In this document: piece after piece, positions 14,869 to 24,092 of the stretch
Layout: each line of letters opens with the position of its first letter
How positions within the stretch are numbered: the first letter of the stretch is position 1
Origin: Hydrogenophaga palleronii NBRC 102513
GTDB lineage: Bacteria > Pseudomonadota > Gammaproteobacteria > Burkholderiales > Burkholderiaceae_C
Direction of reading: 5' to 3'
Assembly: GCF_001571225.1 (NCBI RefSeq)
Contig: NZ_BCTJ01000005.1
Location: forward strand, 1 to 64,000
Length of the DNA: 64,000 nt
Made by a program: the position numbers and the translations under genes
Notes under the pieces: generated by a model
The model's database searches: none
What the model was told of the DNA's origin: nothing
The model's input: the letters and a program-made list of their open reading frames with translations, nothing else

Positions 14869-16838
14869 AGTTGCGCAAGGAACTCTGGTTCGGCCTGAGC
14901 TTCATGGCCCTGGTCGTGATCCTCGCAGGCACGGTGCTGTTGCGCGCCGAAACCATCACCCAGGGCCACCTCGGCCTGCTGATGCTGTCGCTGGTGGTCG
15001 TGGCCATCATGCTGGGCTTTCCCACCGCGTTCACGCTCATGGGCATGGGCATGGTGTTCACCTGGATGGCCTACGACCGGGACGTCACACGCACGCTCGA
15101 CCTGATGGTGCAGTCGGCCTACAAGACCATGGCCAACGACGTGCTGATCGCCGTGCCGCTGTTCGTCTTCATGGGCTACCTGGTCGAACGCGCCAACCTG
15201 ATCGAATCGCTCTTCAAGAGCATGCACCTGGCGCTGGCGCGCCTGCCCGGCGCACTGGCCGTGGCCACGCTGGTGACCTGCACGATCTTCGCCACCGCCA
15301 CCGGCATCGTCGGTGCCGTGGTGACGCTGATGGGCCTGCTCGCCCTGCCGGCCATGCTGCGCGCTGGTTACAGCGTGCCACTGGCGGCGGGTTCGATCAC
15401 GGCCGGCGGCTGCCTGGGCATCCTGCTGCCCCCGTCGGTGCTGCTGATCGTCTACGGCGCCACCGCCGGCGTGTCGGTGGTGCAGCTCTATGCAGGTGCG
15501 TTCTTCCCGGGCCTGATGCTCGCCACGCTGTACATCCTGTATGTGATCCTGGTGGCCAAGCTCAAGCCGCAATGGGCGCCGCCGCTGAGCGCCGAAGAGC
15601 GCCGGGTCAAGCTGCCGCCGCTGACGGAACGCCTGACCAACGACCCCACCTCGCACGCTGTGCTGCGCCTGCTCAAGGGCCGCCGCAACGCCGATGTGCC
15701 GCTGTCGCACCTGCTCAAGCAGATCGGCATGGCGGCGCTGCCGGCGCTGATCTTTGCGGCCATCATGATCCCGAGCTACCAGGCCGTGACCACGGTGAAG
15801 GTGGAGGCGGTCTACGACATCGAGGAAATCGGTGCCTCGCGCTCCAGCGCTTCCAGCAGTGGTGGCCTGGCGGAGCCGCCGTCCGAAGGTGGTTTGGCCG
15901 AGCCGCCCTCCGAATCGGGTGGCCTGGCCGAGCCGCCAGCCGATCCCGATGAACCGGCAGAAGCCGGCAGCCTGCAAGCGCCCCCCGGTGCGGAAGCCGA
16001 ACCCGCCGCGGCCAGCGGCGAACCGGCAGCGGCGGCCGAAGCCGCGGCAGTGGATGGTGACGCCACGGCGGCCGCGACGACCCAGCCCGCCCCGACCTGG
16101 TGGTGGGTGTTCTTCGCCATCTCTGGCGCACTGGTCACGCTGTTCTACCTGTTCCTGAGCTTCGCGCGGCTTGAAATCTTCAAGATGCTGCTGGCCTCGT
16201 TCTTCCCGCTGATGCTGCTGATCCTGGCCGTGCTGGGCTCGATCGTGCTCGGCCTGGCCACGCCCACCGAGGCGGCGGCCATGGGAGCGCTGGGCGGCAT
16301 GTTGCTGGCGGCGGCCTACCGCCGGCTCAACATTTCGGTGCTCAAGGAATCGGTCTACCTCACGGCCAAAACCTCGGCCATGGTGTGCTGGCTGTTCGTG
16401 GGCTCTGCGATCTTCTCCGCCGCCTTCGCCCTGCTGGGCGGCCAGGCGCTGGTGGAGGAATGGGTGCTGGGCATGAACCTCACCAAGATCGAGTTCCTGG
16501 TGATGACCCAGATCATCATCTTCCTGCTGGGCTGGCCGCTGGAATGGACCGAGATCATCGTGATCTTCATGCCGATCTTCATTCCGCTGCTGAGCCACTT
16601 CGACGTCGATCCGCTGTTCTTCGGCCTGCTGGTCGCGCTGAACCTGCAGACCGCGTTCCTGAGCCCGCCGGTGGCCATGGCCGCGTTCTACCTGAAGGGG
16701 GTGGCGCCGCCGCACGTCACGCTGAACCAGATCTTCCTGGGCATGCTGCCGTTCATGGGCATCCAGATCCTGGCGATCGTGATCCTCTACACCTTCCCGC
16801 AGATCGGCTTGTGGCTGCCGCAGTTGCTCTACAAGTGA
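14865..16838 (+). CDS. dctM: TRAP transporter large permease (DctM family) with low-complexity insertion
   Basis: 657 aa, against roughly 430 for a standard DctM. The TRAP signature segments are present (VVAIMLGFPTAFTLMG; AGGCLGILLPPSVLLIVYG; LGLATPTEAAAMGALG; SPPVAMAAFYLKGV). The sequence is interrupted by an Ala/Pro/Glu-rich region at about residues 325-408, framed by hydrophobic helices. Inside it are three near-identical GGLAEPPSE units encoded by 27-bp repeats. Larger DctM variants with an extra middle region exist in this TRAP subgroup, but the repeat array looks recent. It probably forms a soluble loop. Confidence 0.9.
   Translation: MKLRKELWFGLSFMALVVILAGTVLLRAETITQGHLGLLMLSLVVVAIMLGFPTAFTLMGMGMVFTWMAYDRDVTRTLDLMVQSAYKTMANDVLIAVPLFVFMGYLVERANLIESLFKSMHLALARLPGALAVATLVTCTIFATATGIVGAVVTLMGLLALPAMLRAGYSVPLAAGSITAGGCLGILLPPSVLLIVYGATAGVSVVQLYAGAFFPGLMLATLYILYVILVAKLKPQWAPPLSAEERRVKLPPLTERLTNDPTSHAVLRLLKGRRNADVPLSHLLKQIGMAALPALIFAAIMIPSYQAVTTVKVEAVYDIEEIGASRSSASSSGGLAEPPSEGGLAEPPSESGGLAEPPADPDEPAEAGSLQAPPGAEAEPAAASGEPAAAAEAAAVDGDATAAATTQPAPTWWWVFFAISGALVTLFYLFLSFARLEIFKMLLASFFPLMLLILAVLGSIVLGLATPTEAAAMGALGGMLLAAAYRRLNISVLKESVYLTAKTSAMVCWLFVGSAIFSAAFALLGGQALVEEWVLGMNLTKIEFLVMTQIIIFLLGWPLEWTEIIVIFMPIFIPLLSHFDVDPLFFGLLVALNLQTAFLSPPVAMAAFYLKGVAPPHVTLNQIFLGMLPFMGIQILAIVILYTFPQIGLWLPQLLYK
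15861..15941 (+). repeat. 27-bp tandem coding repeat in dctM
   Basis: Unit 1 is 15861-15887 and unit 2 is 15888-15914. One extra TCG codon follows, then a truncated unit 3 at 15918-15941. Each encodes GGLAEPP(S/A). Differences are mostly synonymous, consistent with recent slippage under frame selection. Confidence 0.85.
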
Positions 16839-16858
16839 CCACCCGACCGGGTTCGTTC

Positions 16859-16887
16859 AAAGGGGCGCTTCGGCGCCCCTTTTTTTT
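16859..16887 (+). terminator. Rho-independent terminator of the TRAP operon
   Basis: AAAGGGGCGC (16859-16868), TTCG tetraloop, GCGCCCCTTT (16873-16882), followed by further T. A perfect 10-bp stem with a UUCG loop, 20 bp after the dctM stop. Confidence 0.92.
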
Positions 16888-16904
16888 GGCGAATCGGGTT
16901 AATA

Positions 16905-16924
16905 TGACGTTTACGTAAACGTCA
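16905..16924. promoter_or_regulatory. 20-bp perfect palindrome upstream of ppk2-icmF (LiuR-like operator)
   Basis: TGACGTTTACGTAAACGTCA is self-complementary over 20 bp and lies 52-72 bp upstream of the PPK2 start, just after the TRAP terminator. It resembles operators reported for LiuR, the MerR-family regulator of branched-chain amino acid degradation in proteobacteria (from memory). That would fit icmF, an isobutyryl-CoA enzyme, downstream. Confidence 0.6.
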
Positions 16925-16976
16925 ACTGATGGGATGCGTGCAGCATGCCATCAACGCCCCCGCCGGAGACCCCCCG

Positions 16977-17855
16977 ATGCCCCGCCCCACCGACACCCCC
17001 CTGCCGTTCCCGCAGGCCGCGCTGCGCGCGCCCAAGGGCAGCGCCTGGCGCGACTGGCAGATCGACCCGGCGGCCGACAGCAAGGTCTCGCTCAAGAAAC
17101 TCAAGCCGGGCGACAAGCCCTTTTCCAACGGCGACAAGCAGGTTGACCAGGCCATGGTGCAGGCCATCGCCGAAGAACTCGACGGCCTGCAGGACCTGTT
17201 CTACGCCGACCGCCGCTTCAAGCTGCTGGTGGTGCTGCAAGGCACCGACACCGCCGGCAAGGACGGCACCGTGCGCGGCGTGTTCTCGCGCACCAGCCCG
17301 CTGGGTGTGCACACCGTGGGCTGGAAGGCGCCGACCGAAGTCGAGCGCGACCACGACTACCTCTGGCGCATCCACCAGCAGATGCCGGGCGCGGGCGAAA
17401 CCATGGTGTTCAACCGCAGCCACTACGAAGACGTGCTGGTGCCGGTGGTCAACCACTGGATCACGCCGGCGCAGACGGCCCAGCGTTACGCCCACATCAA
17501 CGACTTCGAGCGCCTGCTGGCTGAGACCGGCACCGTCATCCTCAAGTTCATGCTGCACATCGGCAACGAGGAGCAGCGCAAGCGCCTGCAGGAGCGCATT
17601 GACGACCCGCACAAACACTGGAAATTCAGCCTCGGCGACATCGACGCGCGCAAACAATGGGCCGACTACCAGCGCGCCTACGAGGCGCTGCTCGTCGAAA
17701 CCAGCACACCCTGGGCGCCCTGGAACGTCGTGCCCGCCGACTCCAAGACCCACCGCAACCTGATGATCGCCAGCATCGTGCGCGATACCCTCAAGGCACT
17801 GGAGCTGCGTTACCCGCCGCCCAAGCCCGAACTCAGCGGACTGCGCATCGAATAG
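16977..17855 (+). CDS. ppk2: Polyphosphate kinase 2 family protein
   Basis: 292 aa. Walker A is GTDTAGKDG at residues 89-97 and is followed by the catalytic region [14 protein letters not shown] and the lid (HYEDV...[10 protein letters not shown]). PPK2 enzymes transfer phosphate between inorganic polyphosphate and nucleotides; the subclass (NMP or NDP acceptor) cannot be set by eye. ATG 16977 follows CCGGAGAC. An in-frame ATG at 16929 would begin only five bases after the palindrome and is less likely. It lies 50 bp before icmF on the same strand, so polyphosphate-driven nucleotide supply next to a GTPase-mutase is worth noting. Confidence 0.92.
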   Translation: MPRPTDTPLPFPQAALRAPKGSAWRDWQIDPAADSKVSLKKLKPGDKPFSNGDKQVDQAMVQAIAEELDGLQDLFYADRRFKLLVVLQGTDTAGKDGTVRGVFSRTSPLGVHTVGWKAPTEVERDHDYLWRIHQQMPGAGETMVFNRSHYEDVLVPVVNHWITPAQTAQRYAHINDFERLLAETGTVILKFMLHIGNEEQRKRLQERIDDPHKHWKFSLGDIDARKQWADYQRAYEALLVETSTPWAPWNVVPADSKTHRNLMIASIVRDTLKALELRYPPPKPELSGLRIE

Positions 17856-17905
17856 GCGCCGCCGCCGCGGCAGATGAACAGACAAAGACAGAGAGACAAG
17901 ACACC

Positions 17906-20900
17906 ATGAGCAACCTCGCCGCCGAATTCCAGGCCCTGGCCAACTACCGCCCCACGCACAAGGTGCGTTTCGTCACCGCCGCCAGCCTGTTCGATGGCCA
18001 CGACGCGGCCATCAACATCATGCGGCGCATCCTGCAAGGCATGGGCGCCGAGGTGATCCACCTGGGCCACAACCGCTCGGTGGACGAGGTCGTCACCGCG
18101 GCGTTGCAGGAAGACGCGCAGGGCATCGCCATCAGCTCTTACCAGGGCGGCCATGTGGAGTACTTCAAGTACATGGTGGACCTGCTCAAGCAGCGCGGCG
18201 GCGAACACATCCAGGTGTTCGGCGGTGGCGGCGGCGTGATCGTGCCGGCCGAAATCCGCGAGCTGCAGGACTATGGCGTGACGCGCATCTACAGCCCGGA
18301 AGACGGTCAGAAGATGGGCCTGGCCGGCATGATCGGCGAGATGGTGATGCGCTGCGACAAGGACCTGAGCCCCTACGCGCCCATGGCGCTGCCTGCCATC
18401 GAAGGGCAGGACGACATGGCCTGGCGCGCGCTGGCGCAGCTCATCACCGTGCTGGAGAACGGCAGTGCCGATGCGGCCGTCGTCAGCGCCCTGCGTGAAA
18501 AAGCCAAGGCGACGAAGGTGCCGGTGCTCGGCATCACCGGCACTGGCGGTGCGGGCAAGTCGTCACTCACCGACGAACTCATCCGCCGCCTGCGGCTGGA
18601 CCAGGACGACCGCCTCCGCGTGGCCGTGATCTCCATCGACCCCTCGCGCCGCAAGAGCGGTGGCGCGCTGCTGGGCGACCGCATCCGCATGAACGCGATC
18701 TCGCCGTGGAGCCAGGGACAACGCGTCTACATGCGCAGCCTGGCCACGCGCGATTTCGGCAGCGAGATCAGCGCCGCCCTGCCCGACGTGATCGCGGCCT
18801 GCAAGTGCGCCGGCTTTGACCTCATCGTGGTCGAGACCTCCGGCATCGGCCAGGGCGACGCGGCCATCGTGCCGCACGTCGATGTGCCGATGTACGTGAT
18901 GACGCCCGAGTTCGGCGCCGCCAGCCAGCTCGAAAAAATCGACATGCTGGACTTCGCCGCCTTCGTCGCCATCAACAAGTTCGACCGCAAGGGCGCGCTC
19001 GATGCCTTGCGCGACGTCGCCAAGCAGGTGCAGCGCAACCAGGAAGCCTGGAGCACGCCGCCCGACCAGATGCCGGTGTTCGGCACCATGGCCGCGCGCT
19101 TCAACGACGACGGCGTGACCGCGCTGTACCAGGCCCTCAAGCTCAAGCTCGGTGAACTCGGCCTGCCACTGCAGGAGGGCCGCCTGCCCACCGTGAAGGT
19201 GCGGCACAGCACCAACCAGACCCCCATCGTGCCGGCGGCGCGCACGCGTTACCTGGCCGAAATCAGCGACACCGTGCGCGGCTACAAGCAGAAGGCCATC
19301 GAACAGGCGCGCCTGGCGCGCGAGATCCAGCAGCTCACCGAGAGCGCGCGCATGCTGCGGGTGGAAAAACCCGAGCGCGCACGCGCCGCCGAAGCCGTGA
19401 TCGACCTCGCCCAGGTGCGCGAACTCGACCAGGACCCGGCCGCGCGCAAGCTGCTCACCCAGTGGCCCGACATGCAGAAGGCCTATGCGGGCGACGAGTA
19501 CGTGGTGAAGATCCGCGACAAGGAAATCCGCACCGCGCTCACCACCCAAAGCCTCTCGGGCACCGTCATCCGCAAGGTGGCGCTGCCGAAGTACGAGGAC
19601 CATGGCGAAATCCTGAAGTGGCTGATGCTGGACAACGTGCCCGGCAGCTTCCCCTACACCGCCGGCACCTTCGCCTTCAAACGCGAGGGCGAAGACCCCA
19701 CCCGCATGTTCGCGGGCGAAGGTGACGCCTTCCGCACCAACCGCCGCTTCAAGCTGCTGTCCGAAGGCATGCCGGCCAAGCGCCTGTCCACCGCCTTCGA
19801 TTCGGTCACGCTCTACGGCAACGACCCCGACCCGCGCCCCGACATCTACGGCAAGGTGGGCAACTCGGGCGTGAGCATCGCCACGCTGGAGGACATGAAG
19901 GTGCTCTACGGCGGCTTCGATCTCTGCCACCCGGCCACCTCGGTCTCCATGACCATCAACGGCCCGGCGCCGAGCATCCTGGCGATGTTCATGAACACGG
20001 CCATTGACCAGAACCTGGACAAGTTCAAGGCCGAGAACGGCCGCGAGCCCACCGACACCGAGGCCGCCAAGATCCGCGAATGGGTGCTGGCCAATGTGCG
20101 CGGCACGGTGCAGGCCGACATCCTGAAGGAAGACCAGGGCCAGAACACCTGCATCTTCAGCACCGAGTTCAGCCTGAAGGTGATGGGCGACATCGCGCAG
20201 TACTTCGTGCACCACGACGTGCGCAACTTCTACTCGGTGTCGATCTCGGGTTACCACATTGCCGAAGCCGGCGCGAACCCGATCAGCCAGCTCGCGTTCA
20301 CGCTGTCCAACGGTTTCACCTTCGTGGAAGCGTATCTGGCGCGCGGCATGCACATCGACGACTTCGCGCCCAACCTGAGCTTCTTCTTCAGCAACGGCAT
20401 GGACCCCGAGTACACCGTGCTCGGCCGTGTGGCGCGCCGCATCTGGGCGGTGGCGCTGCGCGACCGGTATGGCGCGAACGAGCGCAGCCAGAAGCTGAAG
20501 TACCACGTGCAGACCAGCGGCCGCTCACTGCACGCGCAGGAGATCCAGTTCAACGACATCCGCACCACGCTGCAGGCGCTGATTGCGATCTACGACAACT
20601 GCAACAGCCTGCACACCAACGCGTTCGACGAGGCCATCACCACGCCCACCGAAGACTCGGTGCGCCGCGCGATGGCGATCCAGCTCATCATCAACCGCGA
20701 GTGGGGTCTGGCGAAGAACGAGAACCCCAACCAGGGTGCCTTCATCATCGACGAACTCACCGAGCTGGTGGAAGAAGCGGTGCTGCAGGAGTTCGAGAAG
20801 ATCGCCGAGCGCGGCGGTGTGCTGGGCGCGATGGAGACCGGCTACCAGCGCGGCAAGATCCAGGACGAGTCCATGCACTACGAGATGCTCAAGCACACGG

Positions 20901-21199
20901 GTGAATACCCCATCGTCGGCGTGAACACCTTCCGCAACCCGCACGGTGACCCGACGCCCGAGACGCTGGAACTGGCGCGTTCGACCGACGAGGAGAAGCA
21001 GAACCAGCTGCAGCGCCTGGCCGACTTCCACGCCCGCCACGCGGCCGAAGCACCCGCCATGCTGCAACGCCTGCGGCAGGCGGTGATTGAAAACGGCAAC
21101 GTGTTCGAGGTGCTGATGGACGCGGTGCGCGTGTGCTCGCTCGGCCAGATCACCAGCGCGCTGTTCGAGGTGGGCGGGCAGTACCGCCGCAACATGTGA
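17906..21199 (+). CDS. icmF: Fused isobutyryl-CoA mutase (B12-dependent mutase with G-protein domain)
   Basis: 1097 aa, the length of characterised IcmF proteins. Order: B12-binding domain (about 1-150, with [12 protein letters not shown] giving the base-off histidine and [10 protein letters not shown]), MeaB-like GTPase (Walker [10 protein letters not shown] near 212-220), linker, then the substrate-binding TIM barrel (about 570-1097). In the barrel, [19 protein letters not shown] has Phe where methylmalonyl-CoA mutases have Tyr, as expected for isobutyryl-CoA. It interconverts isobutyryl-CoA and n-butyryl-CoA in the cytoplasm, and the G domain handles cofactor loading. A LiuR-like palindrome upstream of ppk2 may control both genes. 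Confidence 0.95.
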   Translation: MSNLAAEFQALANYRPTHKVRFVTAASLFDGHDAAINIMRRILQGMGAEVIHLGHNRSVDEVVTAALQEDAQGIAISSYQGGHVEYFKYMVDLLKQRGGEHIQVFGGGGGVIVPAEIRELQDYGVTRIYSPEDGQKMGLAGMIGEMVMRCDKDLSPYAPMALPAIEGQDDMAWRALAQLITVLENGSADAAVVSALREKAKATKVPVLGITGTGGAGKSSLTDELIRRLRLDQDDRLRVAVISIDPSRRKSGGALLGDRIRMNAISPWSQGQRVYMRSLATRDFGSEISAALPDVIAACKCAGFDLIVVETSGIGQGDAAIVPHVDVPMYVMTPEFGAASQLEKIDMLDFAAFVAINKFDRKGALDALRDVAKQVQRNQEAWSTPPDQMPVFGTMAARFNDDGVTALYQALKLKLGELGLPLQEGRLPTVKVRHSTNQTPIVPAARTRYLAEISDTVRGYKQKAIEQARLAREIQQLTESARMLRVEKPERARAAEAVIDLAQVRELDQDPAARKLLTQWPDMQKAYAGDEYVVKIRDKEIRTALTTQSLSGTVIRKVALPKYEDHGEILKWLMLDNVPGSFPYTAGTFAFKREGEDPTRMFAGEGDAFRTNRRFKLLSEGMPAKRLSTAFDSVTLYGNDPDPRPDIYGKVGNSGVSIATLEDMKVLYGGFDLCHPATSVSMTINGPAPSILAMFMNTAIDQNLDKFKAENGREPTDTEAAKIREWVLANVRGTVQADILKEDQGQNTCIFSTEFSLKVMGDIAQYFVHHDVRNFYSVSISGYHIAEAGANPISQLAFTLSNGFTFVEAYLARGMHIDDFAPNLSFFFSNGMDPEYTVLGRVARRIWAVALRDRYGANERSQKLKYHVQTSGRSLHAQEIQFNDIRTTLQALIAIYDNCNSLHTNAFDEAITTPTEDSVRRAMAIQLIINREWGLAKNENPNQGAFIIDELTELVEEAVLQEFEKIAERGGVLGAMETGYQRGKIQDESMHYEMLKHTGEYPIVGVNTFRNPHGDPTPETLELARSTDEEKQNQLQRLADFHARHAAEAPAMLQRLRQAVIENGNVFEVLMDAVRVCSLGQITSALFEVGGQYRRNM

Positions 21200-21270
21200 A
21201 GGCGACAAGGAGCCGTATCGGTGTCACCTCACCGGAGCGCGACCCGCAACGCATGAAGTAGCCGAGACCA

Positions 21271-21372
21271 GGGGCAGCACGGGTCCGGCTCTGCCGGCCC
21301 AAGCTGCCGTCCCCCCTCGAAGCGCCGAAGGCGCGCAACAGAGGGGGAAGCCGCGTCAGCGGCGCAAGGGGG
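21271..21372 (-). repeat. Dispersed 3'-end hairpin repeat, copy 4
   Basis: On the minus strand: a GCGCCGC..GCGGC hairpin, a CCCCCTC..GAGGGGGG arm pair enclosing an extra GCGCC/GGCGC hairpin, then GGCAGC/GCTGCC enclosing GGGCCGGC-AGA-GCCGGACCC. It lies directly downstream of the 21375-22457 gene, in its sense orientation, and fills the convergent gap with icmF. Confidence 0.7.
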
Positions 21373-21374
21373 TG

Positions 21375-22457
21375 CTACTCAGGTTTGGCGAGCGGCAGGT
21401 TCAGCAACAGGTTCTGCGGCTTCAGTTTGAGCAGGCCCTCGGCCGACATCGCCAGGCCCAGGTAAACCGGCTTGCCGCGCACGTCGGCACGCATGTCCAG
21501 CGGGTTGGTGAAGCTCAGGCGGAACAGGCTGATGAGCCGGCGCTGGCGTTCGGCGTCGACCTCGTTGCCCACATACAGGTCGTTGAGCAGCGCGCTCGAT
21601 TCCACGTCCAGGCCCAGGTGCCAGCGCCAAGATGCATCTTCCACCCGCGACTCGGGCTGGATCTTCACCTCCACGCCATGGAAGTGCCGCACCCACTTCT
21701 CCAGCACGGCCGCCAGGGCCTTCAGGCCCGACTGCGCGCGGGTCATGGTGAGCGTGAGCCCGTGCGGCAGTTCGTTCTGGATTTCATGGGTGAGGTCCAG
21801 CACGAAATGAAAGCGGCCCTGGCCGGTGCGGCTGCGCAGATAACGCCCGGTGTTGTCGGCGCCCAGCACCTCGACGGTGGTTTCGGGCAGCGCCGCACCA
21901 CCCTGCAGGAGCACGCGCCCGATCTCGCCCAGGCCACCAGTCTCGTTGAGCAGGTCCAGCACCTCGCTGTCGCCGCTGAGCACACGGCCCTCCTGCACGC
22001 TGACGCGCTGGCGGCGGAACAGCAGCTCGGCCGCACGCCACTGCCAGGCGTCGGTCTCACCGTCCAGCAGCTCACACACCAGGGCTTGCACCACCAGGTC
22101 CAGGAACAGCGGCGGGATCTGGATCGCGCCGGCCTTGAAGAAACCGGCGTAGGCCGCTTCCAGCGAGCCGGCGGCGATCACCGCGTCTCGAAAACCGAGG
22201 AACAGCCGGTGGTTGGTGCGCGCGTCGTCGTCTTCAAACGCCGCCAGTTCGGCCGGCGCCACGGCGCGTGTGGGCGTGTCCATCAACGAGGCGTGCAGCG
22301 CCCGTTCGGCGGCGCAGGATTCTTCCACCAGCGCCAGCTCGGGCCGCTCCAGCCAGAGCCGCCAGTAGGCGTCGGTCGGGCTCAGCCTGCCGAGAGGGTT
22401 GCGGGCCAGTCGGTCATGGCCGCAGAGTGGCCAGATGGGAGAAGAAACGTCGGGCAT
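21375..22457 (-). CDS. Conserved hypothetical protein (possibly DUF6352 family)
   Basis: 360 aa, soluble, no signal peptide or membrane segment. Notable segments are PLCGHDRLARNPLGRLSPTD near the N-terminus, LFLGFRDAVIAAGSLEAAY and WRWHLGLDVESSALLNDLY. I recognise no catalytic motif. The family name is recalled with low confidence, and its function is unknown. Start ATG 22457 (MPDVSSPIWPL) was chosen because the upstream in-frame extension to 22571 overlaps the divergent arginase promoter region. It is divergent from the arginase gene. Confidence 0.7.
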   Translation of the reverse strand: MPDVSSPIWPLCGHDRLARNPLGRLSPTDAYWRLWLERPELALVEESCAAERALHASLMDTPTRAVAPAELAAFEDDDARTNHRLFLGFRDAVIAAGSLEAAYAGFFKAGAIQIPPLFLDLVVQALVCELLDGETDAWQWRAAELLFRRQRVSVQEGRVLSGDSEVLDLLNETGGLGEIGRVLLQGGAALPETTVEVLGADNTGRYLRSRTGQGRFHFVLDLTHEIQNELPHGLTLTMTRAQSGLKALAAVLEKWVRHFHGVEVKIQPESRVEDASWRWHLGLDVESSALLNDLYVGNEVDAERQRRLISLFRLSFTNPLDMRADVRGKPVYLGLAMSAEGLLKLKPQNLLLNLPLAKPE

Positions 22458-22597
22458 GAAGAAGAGGAAGAACACACCGCGTTGCGTCGCGGAGGGTGTG
22501 AAGCGGTGGGTGAGCGGACGATTGTCGTCCACATGGCGCGGCCCTGCTGCATGCAACAACCGCTGCGCCACGCAGCCATCTGGCTGACAATCCAGCG

Positions 22598-23515
22598 ATG
22601 CACAACCACATCAGCCTGATCGGCGTGCCGACCGACATCGGCGCGGGTGCCCGCGGGGCGTCCATGGGTCCCGAGGCGCTGCGCGTCGCCGGGCTGGCCA
22701 CGGTGCTGGAGGGCCAGGGCCTGCAGGTGCTGGACCGGGGCAACCTGGTCGGCCCGGCCAATCCCTGGTTGCCACCCAGCGCCGGTTACCGCCACCTCGA
22801 CGCGGTGACCACCTGGAACCAGACCCTGCACGACGCGGTGCACGCCGAACTCGCATCGGGCCACCTGCCCATCGTGCTCGGCGGCGACCACTGCCTGGGC
22901 CTGGGTTCGATCAGCGCGGTGGCGCGCCACTGCCGCGCCACGGGCCAGAAGCTGCGCGTGTTGTGGCTGGACGCACATGCCGACTTCAACACCGCCGAGC
23001 TCACGCCCAGCGGCAACATCCACGGCATGCCGGTGGCCCTGCTGTGCGGCCTGGGGCCGGCGCAGCTCACCGGTATCGGCGGCCACACGCCCGCCATCGA
23101 GGCCGGCATGGTGCGCCAGATCGGCATCCGCAGCGTGGACGCGGGCGAGAAGCGCCTGGTGCACCAGGCGGGGCTGGAGGTGTTCGACATGCGCTACATC
23201 GACGAGATGGGCATGCGCCACACCATGGAACAGGCGCTGCTCGGCGTGGACGCCGACACCCATCTGCACGTGAGCTTCGACGTCGATTTTCTCGACCCGG
23301 AGATCGCCCCCGGCGTGGGCACCACGGTGCGCGGCGGCCCGACCTACCGCGAAGCGCAGCTGTGCATGGAGATGATCGCGGACACCGGGCGGCTGGCCTC
23401 GCTCGACGTGATGGAGCTCAACCCGGCGCTCGATGTGCGCAACCGCACCGCGGAGGTGGCTGTGGACCTGATCGAAAGCCTGTTCGGCAAGTCGACGCTG
23501 ATGAGGAAAAAGTAA
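22598..23515 (+). CDS. rocF: Arginase
   Basis: 305 aa, normal length. The binuclear manganese motifs are complete: GGDHCLGLGS, DAHADFNT, SGNIHGMP and SFDVDFLDP, with the C-terminal MELNP. It hydrolyses L-arginine to ornithine and urea in the cytoplasm. Other ureohydrolases (agmatinase, formimidoglutamase) share the metal motifs, but the GVPTDIGAGARGASMGPEALR start and SGNIHGMP favour arginase. A dispersed hairpin repeat follows its stop codon. Confidence 0.92.
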   Translation: MHNHISLIGVPTDIGAGARGASMGPEALRVAGLATVLEGQGLQVLDRGNLVGPANPWLPPSAGYRHLDAVTTWNQTLHDAVHAELASGHLPIVLGGDHCLGLGSISAVARHCRATGQKLRVLWLDAHADFNTAELTPSGNIHGMPVALLCGLGPAQLTGIGGHTPAIEAGMVRQIGIRSVDAGEKRLVHQAGLEVFDMRYIDEMGMRHTMEQALLGVDADTHLHVSFDVDFLDPEIAPGVGTTVRGGPTYREAQLCMEMIADTGRLASLDVMELNPALDVRNRTAEVAVDLIESLFGKSTLMRKK

Positions 23516-23521
23516 CCCCCT

Positions 23522-23600
23522 CGCGCCGCCTGCGGCGTCACCCCCCAGGGGGCGATGCCTGTGGCCCGGCGGAGCCGGTTCCACGGCATCTCTGGACTCG
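23522..23600 (+). repeat. Dispersed 3'-end hairpin repeat, copy 5
   Basis: CGCCGC-CT-GCGGCG, then CCCCCC-A-GGGGG, then outer GATGCC/GGCATC enclosing GGCCCGGC-GGA-GCCGGTTCC, then TCTCTGGACTC. It begins 6 bp after the arginase stop, in sense orientation. This is one of the best-preserved copies. The remaining ~85 bp up to the next gene show nothing else. Confidence 0.8.
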
Positions 23601-23684
23601 GGCACGTGCGCCGGAGAAATGGTGGTGCTTCGCCAAACGCTGCACTGAACCGCCCACTGCCGGAGCGGGTGCGCTCACACCTTC

Positions 23685-23984
23685 TCAGCCCCGCGCCACC
23701 AACTCCAGGTGCTCCACCACCGGTGGCTGTGCGAAGAACGGGCCGACGATGGCGCGCCATTCGGCGAAGGCGGCCGAGCCGCGGAAATCCACGGTGTGGT
23801 TCTCCAGCGTCTCCCACTGGATCAGCAGCAGGTAACGGCCCGGGCTCTCGATGCTGCGCTGCACCTGGTACCCCTTGAAGCCCTTGGCCTTGCCGATCAC
23901 GGTGCTGGCACCGCGTGCGATGGCGGCTTCAAACTCCGCGGAGTTTGAGGGGTCGATGCGGATGTCGGCGTGTTCAAGAATCAT
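23685..23984 (-). CDS. Antibiotic biosynthesis monooxygenase (ABM) domain protein
   Basis: 99 aa single dimeric alpha/beta-barrel domain. EHADIRIDPSNSAEFEAAI, YQVQRSIESPGRYLLLIQWE and HTVDFRGSAAFAEW match the ABM fold (PF03992). The histidine and tryptophan positions fit the family. Members range from quinol monooxygenases to heme-degrading enzymes, so the substrate is unknown. It lies upstream of no obvious partner; the GMC oxidoreductase gene starts far upstream on the same strand and ends 20 bp before this start, so the two may be co-transcribed. Confidence 0.85.
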   Translation of the reverse strand: MILEHADIRIDPSNSAEFEAAIARGASTVIGKAKGFKGYQVQRSIESPGRYLLLIQWETLENHTVDFRGSAAFAEWRAIVGPFFAQPPVVEHLELVARG

Positions 23985-24004
23985 TTTTTGGTCGGAGGAT
24001 GGTT

Positions 24005-24092
24005 TTAGTCAGAAACAGCGTGGGACCGGCTCTGCATGTCCACGGCTGTTGCCCCCTCGGGGCTGGCGCGAAGCGGCGCGGGGGAGTTCCCC
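24005..24092 (-). repeat. Dispersed 3'-end hairpin repeat, copy 6 (degenerate, translated)
   Basis: Minus strand: GCGCCGCTTCGCGCC, then CCCC-GAGGGGG, then a decayed core (GTGG..CCCAC around AGAGCCGG). It lies inside the last ~30 codons of the GMC oxidoreductase gene and encodes its tail. The element has the same orientation relative to the gene as the other copies. Confidence 0.5.

Noticed and set aside
14850..16715. Long open frame (about 620 codons) antisense to dctM
   Set aside because: Translates to His/Gln/Arg-rich low-complexity sequence with no homology; a high-GC shadow of a clearly coding TRAP permease.
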